The notes: generated from the sequence alone by a model not told the origin. 27,077 nucleotides of DNA from Patescibacteria group bacterium (GCA_015489565.1 WFZM01000001.1:1-27077), one strand, 5' to 3'. Numbered from the stretch's first letter, positions 7,468 to 15,675 are shown. Numbers and translations are program-made.

Positions 7468-7800
7468 ATGAAAAATATAGAAGAAAAAATAGACAGCATA
7501 AACAACCTCTTTAAAGATTTGGAAGGCGAGGTGCCGGAAATGGATATGATAGTAAGAAAAACTTTAAAAATAGGTGAGGAGTTAGGGGAGCTTAACGAAG
7601 CAGTTCTTGCCGAGATGGGGCTGCAAAGACAAGAAAAGCTTGACAGTTACAAAAGGGAAGACTTAGAAAAAGAGCTTGCGGATGTTGTAATCTCTGCGCT
7701 CACTCTTGCGCGTTATTTAAATATTGATCTTGAAGACTGGCTGCTCAAGCGCCTGGACTTTGTGGAAAGGCGCATTAAAACAAATCCTTCAGAAGAATAA
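7468..7800 (+). CDS. MazG-like nucleotide pyrophosphohydrolase
   Basis: 110 residues, all-helical, the size of single-domain MazG-like enzymes that hydrolyse NTPs or dNTPs to the monophosphate and pyrophosphate. The metal-binding signature is present: the EExxE-type motif GEELGELNEAV (E37, E38, E41) and the second-helix motif EKELADVVISAL (E69, D72). The N-terminal helix is short. The start at 7468 lies 13 bp after the murC stop, and a TAAAAT/TAGAAT pair (7457-7467) overlaps that junction. It may be transcribed both with murC and from its own leaderless promoter. A house-cleaning or nucleotide-pool role is likely; the substrate cannot be determined here. Confidence 0.85.
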   Translation: MKNIEEKIDSINNLFKDLEGEVPEMDMIVRKTLKIGEELGELNEAVLAEMGLQRQEKLDSYKREDLEKELADVVISALTLARYLNIDLEDWLLKRLDFVERRIKTNPSEE

Positions 7801-7826
7801 ATGAGCAAGATTTGATTGAATATTGC

Positions 7827-7855
7827 TTTACTTTTACGTCGATATGTCATATTAT
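7827..7855 (+). promoter_or_regulatory. Promoter of the unrecognised gene at 7864
   Basis: TTTACT (7827-7832), a 17-nt spacer and TATTAT (7850-7855), ending 8 nt before the ATG at 7864. It decides the start: an in-frame TTG at 7816 would lie upstream of the promoter. Confidence 0.7.
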
Positions 7856-7863
7856 CGTGTACT

Positions 7864-8703
7864 ATGGAACAGTTGGAAACGCTCAGGACAAGCGATACGC
7901 TTGCGCGCAAAACCGCTGGAGGTATTGATAATTCATGCGCAATTTTTTATGATGATGATTCCATATCAGCTGCTAGTTGGAGAAAAAGTGGCATATACAC
8001 AGGTCAAAAAAGAGAAGCAGGAGTGTTCATAGACTCATTTAGCAGAGAGTGGGTACCGCTTTTTTTATCAAACGCGCCTGAGAAGCAATATATTATTCAG
8101 GCATTGGCACGTTTATACGTACCTGTATGCAGATATGTTCGAATTGATTTAAGTCATATTAGAAAATTTGGTCAAAATGCATGTTTGCAAGATAGCAGCT
8201 TTTTTGCAAATATTTCTGACATCCTTGTGCTGAAAGAAAAAGAAGAAAGTGTGCCCGAGTGTTCTGTAAAAGACTTAATGACTTTTACATGGGTGCTACA
8301 AACTCTATTTCTAGATGAGGACCACAAACCATATTATGATGGGAGGTGTCACCACAATATTTGTGTTTTTGACAGCAGTCATAAGACCGGTAGGATAAAA
8401 TCTTATTTTTTTGATTTTAGTTTTGCGCTTGGGCACCAAGAAGATGCTCTTGAATTAGATATGAAAAGTGATTTTTATGATTGCTTTGTTGAAGTCAGCT
8501 TTTACCACAAAAATGAAACAGGCCTTATAGATTTTAGGAAATATAAATCAATTTTGCAGAAATTTATAAATGATTATGAAAACGGTACACACACTCAAAT
8601 ATTAAGCTCGATTACTGATTTGGAGTTCCCATCATTTTTGCGAAATTTATATGAACATGCTAAGTTGTTGCACAGAGGTTTGAAGTGGTATGTAAAAGTG
8701 TAA
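7864..8703 (+). CDS. Unrecognised protein, possibly a degenerate kinase/phosphotransferase fold
   Basis: 279 residues, soluble, with no signal peptide. I do not recognise the family. Several aromatic-rich blocks are visible. The most telling is at about 172-204: DGRCHHNICVFD, then a short gap and SYFFDFSFALGH. This order (H-x-x-N followed by a hydrophobic strand and an Asp-Phe motif) is the layout of the catalytic and metal-binding loops of protein-kinase-like and aminoglycoside-phosphotransferase-like enzymes ('HxxxxN...DF'). No clear nucleotide-binding Gly-rich loop or Lys is apparent, so the assignment is a guess. Codons are more AT-rich than in the flanking murC and rsmI, a possible sign of a recent arrival. 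It sits alone between mazG-like and rsmI with its own promoter. Confidence 0.7.
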   Translation: MEQLETLRTSDTLARKTAGGIDNSCAIFYDDDSISAASWRKSGIYTGQKREAGVFIDSFSREWVPLFLSNAPEKQYIIQALARLYVPVCRYVRIDLSHIRKFGQNACLQDSSFFANISDILVLKEKEESVPECSVKDLMTFTWVLQTLFLDEDHKPYYDGRCHHNICVFDSSHKTGRIKSYFFDFSFALGHQEDALELDMKSDFYDCFVEVSFYHKNETGLIDFRKYKSILQKFINDYENGTHTQILSSITDLEFPSFLRNLYEHAKLLHRGLKWYVKV

Positions 8704-8739
8704 ATTTTGATAATAACATTATTAAAATACAAATCTAAT

Positions 8740-9408
8740 ATGAAAACTCTATACATCATAGCAACGCCGATTGGTAATTTGGGGGACTTTACTTTTAGAG
8801 CGGTTGAGACCTTAAAAAATCTTGACGTAATTTTTTGTGAGGATACTCGTGTTACAAAGCGCTTACTTGAGCATTATGGCTTGCGTGGCAAAAAGCTAAT
8901 CAGCATGAACGCGCGAACGGAAGAAGCAAAGACAGATTTACTGCTTGAATATTTAAAAGAGCGGGATGTGGCGTATATGTCTGATGCCGGAACGCCCGGA
9001 GTGTCTGACCCGGGGCAGAGGTTAGTGGCGCGTGCCCGCGAAGCGGGCGCGCGCGTAGAGCCAATCCCGGGTGCGTCCGCTCTTACGGCAGCGCTCTCTA
9101 TTTACGGAGGCGATGTGAGTCATTTTTGTTTTTTAGGTTTCTTGCCCCAGAAAAAAGGCAGGCAAACTGCGCTTAAAAAAATAGCTGAATCAAGCGAGAC
9201 GATTGTTTTGTATGAATCTAAACACAGAATTTTAAAATTTCTAAGGGAAGCGCAAGAGTTTTTCCCAAAGAAAAATATAACCATAATGCGCGAGCTTAGC
9301 AAAATACATGAAGAATTTTTACAGGGTAGCGCCGATGAACTTCTGGAGATTTTTGAAAAGAGCCCACAAAAACAAAAAGGCGAGTTTGTAATTTTTTTGC
9401 AAGCTTAA
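8740..9408 (+). CDS. rsmI: 16S rRNA 2'-O-ribose C1402 methyltransferase RsmI
   Basis: 222 residues. RsmI uses S-adenosylmethionine to methylate the 2'-OH of C1402 in 16S rRNA at the decoding centre. Signature blocks of the tetrapyrrole-methylase-fold family are visible: YIIATPIGNLGDFTFRAVE at the N-terminus, FCEDTRVTKRLLEHYG, YMSDAGTPGVSDPGQRLV, EPIPGASALTAALS, FLGFLPQKKGRQ and RELSKIHEEFLQG. The ATG at 8740 is chosen because the family begins at this 'LYIIATPIGNLGD' block; an upstream ATA-rich extension from 8707 has no conserved residues. The protein ends soon after the catalytic domain and lacks the C-terminal extension of E. coli RsmI. A GC-rich hairpin lies in the coding region at 9028-9054. 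Confidence 0.95.
   Translation: MKTLYIIATPIGNLGDFTFRAVETLKNLDVIFCEDTRVTKRLLEHYGLRGKKLISMNARTEEAKTDLLLEYLKERDVAYMSDAGTPGVSDPGQRLVARAREAGARVEPIPGASALTAALSIYGGDVSHFCFLGFLPQKKGRQTALKKIAESSETIVLYESKHRILKFLREAQEFFPKKNITIMRELSKIHEEFLQGSADELLEIFEKSPQKQKGEFVIFLQA
9028..9054. repeat. GC-rich 12-bp inverted repeat inside rsmI
   Basis: GCGCGTGCCCGC (9028-9039), the loop GAA, then GCGGGCGCGCGC (9043-9054). Pairing is complete if one G-U pair is allowed. It encodes Ala/Arg-rich residues (ARAREAGAR) and does not change protein length. Confidence 0.8.
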
Positions 9409-9503
9409 TCTTTGTTTAAAAGTCTTTATATAATATAAGTCAAGCCCGCATAAAATCCAATAGCTGAGTGCTCTTATGTTTAGCTTATACAAAAGACTTA
9501 TGC

Positions 9504-9509
9504 TATAAT
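9504..9509 (+). promoter_or_regulatory. -10 box overlapping an upstream ATG
   Basis: TATAAT at 9504-9509 contains the first two bases of an in-frame ATG at 9508. Transcription from it would begin at about 9516, so that ATG cannot be in the mRNA and the ATG at 9517 is the start. Confidence 0.7.
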
Positions 9510-9516
9510 GGCCAAC

Positions 9517-9759
9517 ATGAAAGCTTTGAAGATCATAGCGTATTTAAGTTTTGTGTTGATTTTCTATCCGGCCATAGCATTGCCTCTGCAGTATAAAGAA
9601 TGGATGGTGGCTGTGATGTCATTTATCATTTTTATACTTGCTTTGATTGTAATATATATTTTAAAAAGTGAAGAAGCCGAGCCATCTTTTGAGGAGCACG
9701 AGGCTGCGCATGATAAAGATTTAAATAATTCAAAGGATGATGAGAAAAGTTCTGACTAG
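9517..9759 (+). CDS. Small membrane protein with two transmembrane helices
   Basis: 80 residues from the ATG at 9517. Two hydrophobic helices are separated by a short polar loop (LQYKEWM): about 4-22 (LKIIAYLSFVLIFYPAIAL) and about 30-48 (VAVMSFIIFILALIVIYIL). An acidic hydrophilic tail follows (EEAEPSFEEHEAAHDKD...). The function is unknown. The end overlaps the start of the DUF4015 gene by about 20 nt in another frame, so the two are co-transcribed and probably translationally coupled. It may be an accessory membrane subunit of that protein (inference). Confidence 0.75.
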   Translation: MKALKIIAYLSFVLIFYPAIALPLQYKEWMVAVMSFIIFILALIVIYILKSEEAEPSFEEHEAAHDKDLNNSKDDEKSSD

Positions 9760-10966
9760 TACATATTTTATTCTATCCCTTGTGCTTTTTGTATTTTCTG
9801 TTTATTTGCTTTTTTTCTCGTTTAAAAAAGAAATAAGTTTTGAGCTGGATTCCGGAGAACTTGTTGCAGCAAAAAAAGAAAAGAGGGAGAAAGTGACAGA
9901 TGATACGCACATGAGCACACCTGAAGTGGTCAGGGCCGTTTACATGTCGCAGTGTGGAGCCAAGAGTCCAAAAATAAGAAAACATATAAAAGACTTAATC
10001 TTGAGCACTAAACTTAATGCAGTAGTTATAGACATAAAAGATTATACCGGAACCGTATCTTTCCCAACAAATTTGAAAGCTGCAAATGAAGGTAAGGGTT
10101 GTATTGTTTCCGATATGAAAGACCTGATAAAAGATTTTCATAAAAACGGAATATATGTCATCGGGCGCATAACAGTCTTTCAAGACCCGCTTTATGCACG
10201 CGCACATCCGGAGCTTGCGGTTCAGAGTAAATCCAAAAAGGCTCCGTGGTCTGACTGGAGAGGGCTTCACTTTATAGATGTCGGAGCCAGGGATTTCTGG
10301 AAGTACATATTGAAAATATCACATGAGGCACACCAGGAATACTACTTTGATGAGTTAAATTACGATTATATACGCTTCCCATCAGACGGTCCGATGTCAG
10401 ACGCAGAGTATCTTTGGTCTGATTATAACAATCGCGCCGAGGAGCTTGAGAATTTTTTCCGTTTTATTTCATATAATGCAAAAGTGCCAGACAAGCAAGG
10501 CCACATTCCAAAAATTTCTGCAGACCTTTTTGGTATGGTTACTACAAACTATGATGATTTGACAATAGGTCAGCTCCTTGAGAAAGCTTTGCCTTATTTT
10601 GACTATATAGCACCAATGGTGTATCCAAGTCACTACCCTAAAAGCTTCTTGGGGCTTGGCAATCCAAATAAGCATGTCTATACAGTGGTAAACTACAGCA
10701 TGAAAAAAGCCATAGAACGCACAGAGGCCAACAGGACAAAAATCAAATCCAGGCTTTATAAGGAGTCTTCAATAAAAGGCGTTTATATAAAACCGAAATA
10801 CAACAAAAACAAATTGCGAGCTTGGCTACAAGACTTTGACTACGGAGGCAATTACGGAGTCAAGGAAGTAAAAGATCAAATAAAAGCCTTAGAAGACTTG
10901 GGTCTTTACTCTTATATGATTTGGGACCCGGCAAATATATATACGAAAGGTGCGTATGTTGACTAG
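9737..10966 (+). CDS. Membrane-anchored putative glycoside hydrolase (DUF4015 family)
   Basis: 409 residues. An N-terminal signal anchor (about 9-29, TYFILSLVLFVFSVYLLFF) tethers the protein outside the cell. A Lys/Glu linker precedes a TIM-barrel-like domain matching the putative glycosyl hydrolase family DUF4015 (PF13200). Visible features are AVVIDIKDYTGTVSF, GIYVIGRITVFQDPLYARAHPELAV, an acidic strand-end motif (YYFDELNYDYIRFPSDG) with probable catalytic Asp/Glu residues, YFDYIAPMVYPSHYP and a C-terminal YSYMIWDPAN. The substrate is unknown; surface polysaccharide or peptidoglycan is plausible. Start: ATGATG at 9737/9740, either possible, overlapping the end of the upstream small membrane protein gene. 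Confidence 0.88.
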   Translation: MMRKVLTSTYFILSLVLFVFSVYLLFFSFKKEISFELDSGELVAAKKEKREKVTDDTHMSTPEVVRAVYMSQCGAKSPKIRKHIKDLILSTKLNAVVIDIKDYTGTVSFPTNLKAANEGKGCIVSDMKDLIKDFHKNGIYVIGRITVFQDPLYARAHPELAVQSKSKKAPWSDWRGLHFIDVGARDFWKYILKISHEAHQEYYFDELNYDYIRFPSDGPMSDAEYLWSDYNNRAEELENFFRFISYNAKVPDKQGHIPKISADLFGMVTTNYDDLTIGQLLEKALPYFDYIAPMVYPSHYPKSFLGLGNPNKHVYTVVNYSMKKAIERTEANRTKIKSRLYKESSIKGVYIKPKYNKNKLRAWLQDFDYGGNYGVKEVKDQIKALEDLGLYSYMIWDPANIYTKGAYVD

Positions 10967-11017
10967 AGTATGGCTTGCCATCAAGTATGCCAGACTATCA
11001 AAGCACCTCACTTTTTA

Positions 11018-11045
11018 TTGACTTTTTTTAGGCTTTGATTATATT
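11018..11045 (+). promoter_or_regulatory. Promoter of the ATP-grasp gene
   Basis: TTGACT (11018-11023), a 16-nt spacer and TATATT (11040-11045), ending 6 nt before the ATG at 11052. Same geometry as the murD promoter. Confidence 0.75.
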
Positions 11046-11051
11046 AAAAGC

Positions 11052-12626
11052 ATGGAGAAAGTTGATAAGAAATTTGATAAGAAAATTAATGAGAAAATGC
11101 CAGCTGTACATTTTGATCCAGAGTCAATGATTCAATATGTACTTTATTTTACAAGACAGGCGCCTTATTACTTGATGAATGTTAAAGATACTTACCCGGC
11201 ACTGGTAGGCGATGTTCCCAGAATTAAAGACTACATTACACGCGTGCTCGGGCTTTTTTTAACACCCGACCATGAACAAGAGTATGACCATAAAGAAGTA
11301 AAATTGGCTTTGCCTGACGGTGAACAAACAAGAGTTTTGCTAGATTTTTACGAGAAGCAAGGTATAGCAAGCGATAGCGCGAGCATTACCCCAGTAGAAG
11401 ATAAAGAGCACGCGACTTATAGCATGGCACTTAAAGTTATTCCAGCGATAATACCAAAGCATTTGGGTTTAAGTAAAGAAAAACAGGATAAGAAAATAAT
11501 TAAAGAGCTCTTGGGCAACCTGGCGCTTTTTGGATACAGCAGTGAAGTTTTTGCGCAAATTAAGCGGGCGCTCAGGGATTATAAAATTTCAGAGTCAGTT
11601 TTTGATGAGATTTTGAATGAAAGAGAACGATTTCTAGATGTAAGCTCTATCACAGAACTGGATGATAAAGGAGAGTGGACAGGTGGACTAAACAATAAGC
11701 TATTTTTAAGAAGAGCGCTAGATACCACAGACGGCGCAGACAAATACCAAATTCCTTATATGCCGGCTGATGTTTTTTTGTCTGACAGAAATGCGCGTGA
11801 AAAGTGGCTAAAAGACAAAAGGCGTATATATGTTAAGCCTGCAAATCAGGCTTCAGGTGTAGACATTGAAGATTTTGATCTGCGAGATGTAACTGGGGTA
11901 GAGTATATTCTTCAATATCTACAAGAATTGAAACACAAGTCATCAGAAGTAGAGGAGTTTCGCATAGATCAATTTATCGTTGAAAACGAAGCAAGAATTC
12001 CGAACGAAGAATTTAGTTTGCAATTTTATGTAACTAGCCATAGAACAAAAGAAGGGAAAAAAGTAGTGATTGCTCTACCCCTTGGAGTTACCAGGCAAGT
12101 TATAAACGATGAGCATGAACATCAAGGAAATATAATAAGTTTTGACCCTGAGTTTGTGTATAAAATTGCGCCAAAGCAAACTTTGAAAGAAATGCTCTAT
12201 ATTGTAAAAGAGCTTGCCAAAAAGGGAAACTACGAAGGATACCTGAGCCTAGATGTTATGGGCAAAGAAGGAGGTGATTTTCAAATATTAGAAGCTAACG
12301 CGCGCATGACAGGGGCGACGGCGCCAATAATTGCTCTTGCAGGACTCCAAAGGCGCTTTAAGGAAGAGTTGGGTGATAAATATCTATATGTCCGTTCTGA
12401 AAACACAATAGAGCTAAATGAAATCATGCAGCAAGAAGTAGGCGAAGATATGAATAAACTACTCGGCCTCCTTAAAGAAAATGATATTTTATGGAACAAA
12501 GAAAGCAAACGAGGGGTTATCCCATATCTTGCAGCTTTGCCAGATAAAATAGGCATAATGGCTTTTGCTTTTAGTGAAGAGGAGGTAAACAGTTTGCTTG
12601 AAAAGTGTCGTGCGCTACTGATTTAG
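11052..12626 (+). CDS. ATP-grasp ligase of unknown substrate (PGM1-like)
   Basis: 524 residues, cytoplasmic. The C-terminal half carries an ATP-grasp fold: the lysine-bearing ATP-binding strand RIYVKPANQASGVDI (258-272), an EEF-type acidic segment with FIVENEA, and the metal-binding end GYLSLDVMGKEGG...QILEANARMTGATAP with D401, E414 and N416. ATP-grasp enzymes activate a carboxylate as acyl-phosphate and join it to an amine or thiol. The final 'EANARMTGATAP' with the preceding architecture resembles peptide ligases of the pheganomycin PGM1 group, but this is from memory of motifs only. The N-terminal ~200 residues are unassigned and helical. The 3' end overlaps the convergent deacylase gene by 12 nt. 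Confidence 0.8.
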   Translation: MEKVDKKFDKKINEKMPAVHFDPESMIQYVLYFTRQAPYYLMNVKDTYPALVGDVPRIKDYITRVLGLFLTPDHEQEYDHKEVKLALPDGEQTRVLLDFYEKQGIASDSASITPVEDKEHATYSMALKVIPAIIPKHLGLSKEKQDKKIIKELLGNLALFGYSSEVFAQIKRALRDYKISESVFDEILNERERFLDVSSITELDDKGEWTGGLNNKLFLRRALDTTDGADKYQIPYMPADVFLSDRNAREKWLKDKRRIYVKPANQASGVDIEDFDLRDVTGVEYILQYLQELKHKSSEVEEFRIDQFIVENEARIPNEEFSLQFYVTSHRTKEGKKVVIALPLGVTRQVINDEHEHQGNIISFDPEFVYKIAPKQTLKEMLYIVKELAKKGNYEGYLSLDVMGKEGGDFQILEANARMTGATAPIIALAGLQRRFKEELGDKYLYVRSENTIELNEIMQQEVGEDMNKLLGLLKENDILWNKESKRGVIPYLAALPDKIGIMAFAFSEEEVNSLLEKCRALLI

Positions 12627-13547
12627 ATCTATTTCTTTACATAAAAATCCCGCATCGTGGTCATCATGCTTTACGCGTTTTTGTGCCGTAGGCATAAAAA
12701 GCACCAAATCTTCTTTAGCTTTTTGTTTGCCGTTCTTTTCATCAATGGCGAAGATTTCTCCTTTTTTAATTTTTGTCCCCGTTTTTGGCTCTACTAGCCA
12801 TTTGAAATTTTTGCCAACTTTCACGGTGCCGATTTTTTCAAAAATTTTAGGTGGGCGCCTTCTTCTTCTGTATTCCTTGTCAATCATGCCAAGCTCGGAC
12901 AAGAGCAAGAACACTTCATGCTTTGCGACTTCTATGGCGGAGCGTTTAAAGTGGTTGCCGCATTCTACCGTTACAGAAGGCGCGCCGTGAGTATCTAAAA
13001 AGTAGTCTATTATAGTTCCCGGCAAGCCTCCTTTGTGATATGCAAATACAGTATCTAATTTTGTTTTTTCAAGCCAAAAATGCAATTTCTCAAGTAAGCT
13101 GTAGCGCATAACAAGCATTTTGCTATCATCGGCTGAGACAGAATGCAGGTCAATTACATAGTCAATCTTCTTTTTTCTGAAGAAGTCTTCTATCTCTTGT
13201 GCACGTTTATATTCAGGGAGAGTCAAATCTTTATTTTTGATGAAGGCACGATTCATGTTTATGTCTAAAAATCGGCTATCTTTTTCAAAGGCCAAGGGGT
13301 TGGCGAGCAGTAGCAAGACCCGTCCTTTTTTTAGAGTAATTTCCCCGGATTTTGTTTTTTGAATAAAGTATTTTATAAACTTGGCACCCACATGCTCGTC
13401 TCCATGTATGGAACCCGAGACCAAAACCGTAGGTCCGCGTTTTTTAGCTTTTATTTCTGTGCAGTATGAAAGTTTGCAGTTTTCTTGCTTTTTAAGAAAT
13501 CTAAGTAAGGACTTTGACGAGAATTTTCTGATAACCTTTTTAATCAT
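12615..13547 (-). CDS. Zinc-dependent deacylase, succinylglutamate desuccinylase/aspartoacylase family (M14-like)
   Basis: 310 residues. Zinc and catalytic residues of the AstE/aspartoacylase family are visible: H48 and E51 in GSIHGDEHVGA, DINMNRAF (the 'DxNRxF' substrate motif), H135 in VIDLHSVSAD and E195 in SVTVECGNHF. The last ~80 residues form the small beta-rich C-terminal domain (IGTVKVGKNFKWLVEPKTGTKIKKGEIF...). The family cleaves N-acyl or peptide-like amide bonds; the substrate is not known here. There is no signal peptide. A minus-strand TAGAAT (complement of 13556-13561) ends 8 nt before the start codon. The gene converges on the ATP-grasp ligase, which makes bonds of the type this enzyme breaks. 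Confidence 0.88.
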   Translation of the reverse strand: MIKKVIRKFSSKSLLRFLKKQENCKLSYCTEIKAKKRGPTVLVSGSIHGDEHVGAKFIKYFIQKTKSGEITLKKGRVLLLLANPLAFEKDSRFLDINMNRAFIKNKDLTLPEYKRAQEIEDFFRKKKIDYVIDLHSVSADDSKMLVMRYSLLEKLHFWLEKTKLDTVFAYHKGGLPGTIIDYFLDTHGAPSVTVECGNHFKRSAIEVAKHEVFLLLSELGMIDKEYRRRRRPPKIFEKIGTVKVGKNFKWLVEPKTGTKIKKGEIFAIDEKNGKQKAKEDLVLFMPTAQKRVKHDDHDAGFLCKEIDLNQ

Positions 13548-13555
13548 AAGTATTT

Positions 13556-13561
13556 ATTCTA
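13556..13561 (-). promoter_or_regulatory. -10 box of the deacylase gene
   Basis: Read on the minus strand this is TAGAAT, ending 8 nt before the ATG whose complement is at 13545-13547. No Shine-Dalgarno sequence is in the gap. Confidence 0.55.
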
Positions 13562-13588
13562 ACCATATTTTTATTTCGCGCAAGTTAC

Positions 13589-13617
13589 TTTAAGTCTTAA
13601 GTTTTTTTTGTTATCAT
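13589..13617 (+). promoter_or_regulatory. Promoter of the TraG-like ATPase gene
   Basis: TTTAAG (13589-13594), a 17-nt spacer with a T-run, and TATCAT (13612-13617), ending 6 nt before the ATG at 13624. This rules out the in-frame TTG at 13618 as the start of a leaderless mRNA. Confidence 0.55.
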
Positions 13618-13623
13618 TTGATC

Positions 13624-15675
13624 ATGTCTGCGAACTATAAATTTGACCCTGAAAAAGTAACTTATTTAGCATATACCAAAAACCGCGGAAAGGAGGTGGC
13701 CTTTGGCATAAAAGCTAAAGACAGATTGCAACACATCTACACAATAGGCAAGACAGGAATGGGTAAATCCACCCTGTTGGAAAATATGGCCATTCAGGAC
13801 ATTTTAAATGATGAAGGGCTTTGCTTTATAGACCCGCACGGAAGCAGTGCCGAGCGCTTGCTTAAATACATACCAAAGCATAGAGTAAAAGACACTCTTT
13901 ATTTTGCACCATTTGATACTGAATATCCGGTGGCCTTTAATGTTATGGAGGACGTAGGCTACGACAGTAGGCATTTGGTAGTTTCCGGACTTCTGAGCGC
14001 ACTAAAGAGAATCTGGGTTGGTGCATGGTCTTCACGCATGGAGTATATACTACAAAATACATTACTGGCATTGCTTGAGTATCCAAATACCACCCTGCTT
14101 GATATCAATCGCCTTTTGACAAATCCGGAGTTCAGGCAAGATGTTGTGGCAAATATTTCAGACCCGATAGTAAAGCGCTTTTGGATAGAGGAATTTGCCA
14201 ACTACTCGGACAGATACGCCAAGGAAGCAACTCCCGCAATACAAAACAAAATAGGCCAATTTGTTAGCAATCCATTAATAAGAAATATAGTCGGGCAATC
14301 CCGTTCCTCTTTTGACTTAAGAGAATTCATGGACGAGAGGAAGATTTTGATAGTCAATCTCTCAAAGGGGCAGCTTGGAGAGCAGAATGCAGATTTGTTA
14401 GGTAGTATGCTTACCACAAAAATATATCTTGAAGCGATGGCTCGAGGTTCACAAGACCCTGAAAATCTGGCACCTTTTTATATGTATGTGGATGAGTTTC
14501 AAAATGTTGTCAATGATTCTTTCACAGACATTTTGTCCGAGGCGCGTAAATATCGTCTTTCCCTACATCTTGCTCATCAGTACATAGAGCAGCTGGATGA
14601 TAAAATTCGCGCGGCAGTCTTTGGCAACGTTGGTACGACCATCTCTTTTAGGGTAGGACCTCAAGATGCCGAGGTGCTAGAGACAGTCTTTTCCCCAAAT
14701 GTGAAAGCAGAAGATTTGACCTCACTTGGGGTAGCGGAAGTGTATATGAGTCTGCTTATTGATTCTACTTCAAGTCCGCCTTTTTTTGCCAGGACTTTGG
14801 ACGCAATAGAGGACGCGCCATATGATTTTAGCGAAGAGATAAAAGCTGAAAGTCGCAAGCAGTTTGCGCGAGCTCGAGCGGGAGTGGAAGAGTTTATAGC
14901 TGAAATAGACAGAAAACGAGGGGTATCGCGCACAGATAGATTTGACAAACCAAAAGACAAGGAAAAAAGCTCAGAATTAGAGCCAGAATACAATGAGACT
15001 ACCGTTGTAAAGTCAAAGAGGGCTTCAGGCACAGCGATTAAAAGCCCCGCCGAAATACTAAAAAAAGAACTTGAAGCGAATAAAGAGCCTAATGGTATTA
15101 CGGGGCCAAAAGAGCTAAACACAAAGACAGACAATCCGGAGCTAAAAAAACTGATAGAGCAAAGTCAAGCAGAAAAAAATAAAGCAAAAAAAGAAAGCAA
15201 GTCGGATTCAGAGCAAAAGGCAAACCCGGAAATCTCCGACAAGAGCAAAGACCCGCTAGAGTCGGTCCACAAAGATCAAGGCGCAAAAGATTCTGTCCTT
15301 GAAAGGGCGGCAAAGATACTTGAGAAACTAAGAAAGAAAGAAAATCCAAGCAAACTTCTCCAAGAAAAAGCGGAAAGCGAAGATGGAGAATTCAAAATAG
15401 AAGAGAAAAAAGAGGCTGAGACAGTAAAAGAACTTGACACCACTCGCTTCCAAGAGGGTGAGACTCAAAAAGATAAGTCGGAGCCCGATCCTGAAAAGCA
15501 AGAGCCAGACTCCAAAGATGAAGCCCCAGAGCTTGAAGAGGCGACCGGCAAAAATGAAAAATCTAAAGACGAGCTGGGCAAAAAGCTGGAAGAAGCCCTG
15601 GGTAAATCCGGTCATCTCTCGGACGATGAGCTCAGAGAATTGCTGGAATCTTTGCTTTATGAGGATAAAAAATAG
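13624..15675 (+). CDS. TraG/VirD4-like DNA-transfer-type ATPase with long charged tail
   Basis: 683 residues. The N-terminal ~430 residues are a RecA-like AAA ATPase of the type IV coupling protein / TraG-TraD class. Motifs: Walker A GKTGMGKST (42-50), FIDPHGSSAERLL, Walker B MYVDE (287-291) followed by FQN, and the glutamine motif LHLAHQY (about 314-320). There is no N-terminal membrane segment, which differs from VirD4 itself, so it is either soluble or recruited by another protein. Residues ~430-683 are Lys/Glu-rich and probably disordered. Patescibacteria commonly keep such an ATPase without a full conjugation set. The stop overlaps the next start (15659) by 17 nt, implying translational coupling to the lamin-tail protein. 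Confidence 0.88.
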   Translation: MSANYKFDPEKVTYLAYTKNRGKEVAFGIKAKDRLQHIYTIGKTGMGKSTLLENMAIQDILNDEGLCFIDPHGSSAERLLKYIPKHRVKDTLYFAPFDTEYPVAFNVMEDVGYDSRHLVVSGLLSALKRIWVGAWSSRMEYILQNTLLALLEYPNTTLLDINRLLTNPEFRQDVVANISDPIVKRFWIEEFANYSDRYAKEATPAIQNKIGQFVSNPLIRNIVGQSRSSFDLREFMDERKILIVNLSKGQLGEQNADLLGSMLTTKIYLEAMARGSQDPENLAPFYMYVDEFQNVVNDSFTDILSEARKYRLSLHLAHQYIEQLDDKIRAAVFGNVGTTISFRVGPQDAEVLETVFSPNVKAEDLTSLGVAEVYMSLLIDSTSSPPFFARTLDAIEDAPYDFSEEIKAESRKQFARARAGVEEFIAEIDRKRGVSRTDRFDKPKDKEKSSELEPEYNETTVVKSKRASGTAIKSPAEILKKELEANKEPNGITGPKELNTKTDNPELKKLIEQSQAEKNKAKKESKSDSEQKANPEISDKSKDPLESVHKDQGAKDSVLERAAKILEKLRKKENPSKLLQEKAESEDGEFKIEEKKEAETVKELDTTRFQEGETQKDKSEPDPEKQEPDSKDEAPELEEATGKNEKSKDELGKKLEEALGKSGHLSDDELRELLESLLYEDKK

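Noticed and set aside
7816..7863. TTG start giving a 16-residue longer form of the unrecognised protein
   Set aside because: The promoter at 7827-7855 lies inside this stretch, so the mRNA would not contain the TTG.
8707..8739. Upstream start for rsmI adding 11 residues
   Set aside because: The family begins at LYIIATPIGNLGD; the added residues are low-complexity and follow an AT-rich spacer.
10970..10981. Possible terminator ATGGC-TT-GCCAT after the DUF4015 gene
   Set aside because: Only a 5-bp stem with a 2-nt loop and no T tract.
15434..15658. Longer N-terminus for the lamin-tail protein
   Set aside because: It is the shifted frame of the ATPase tail (Lys/Ser/Pro-rich); the signal peptide begins at 15659.
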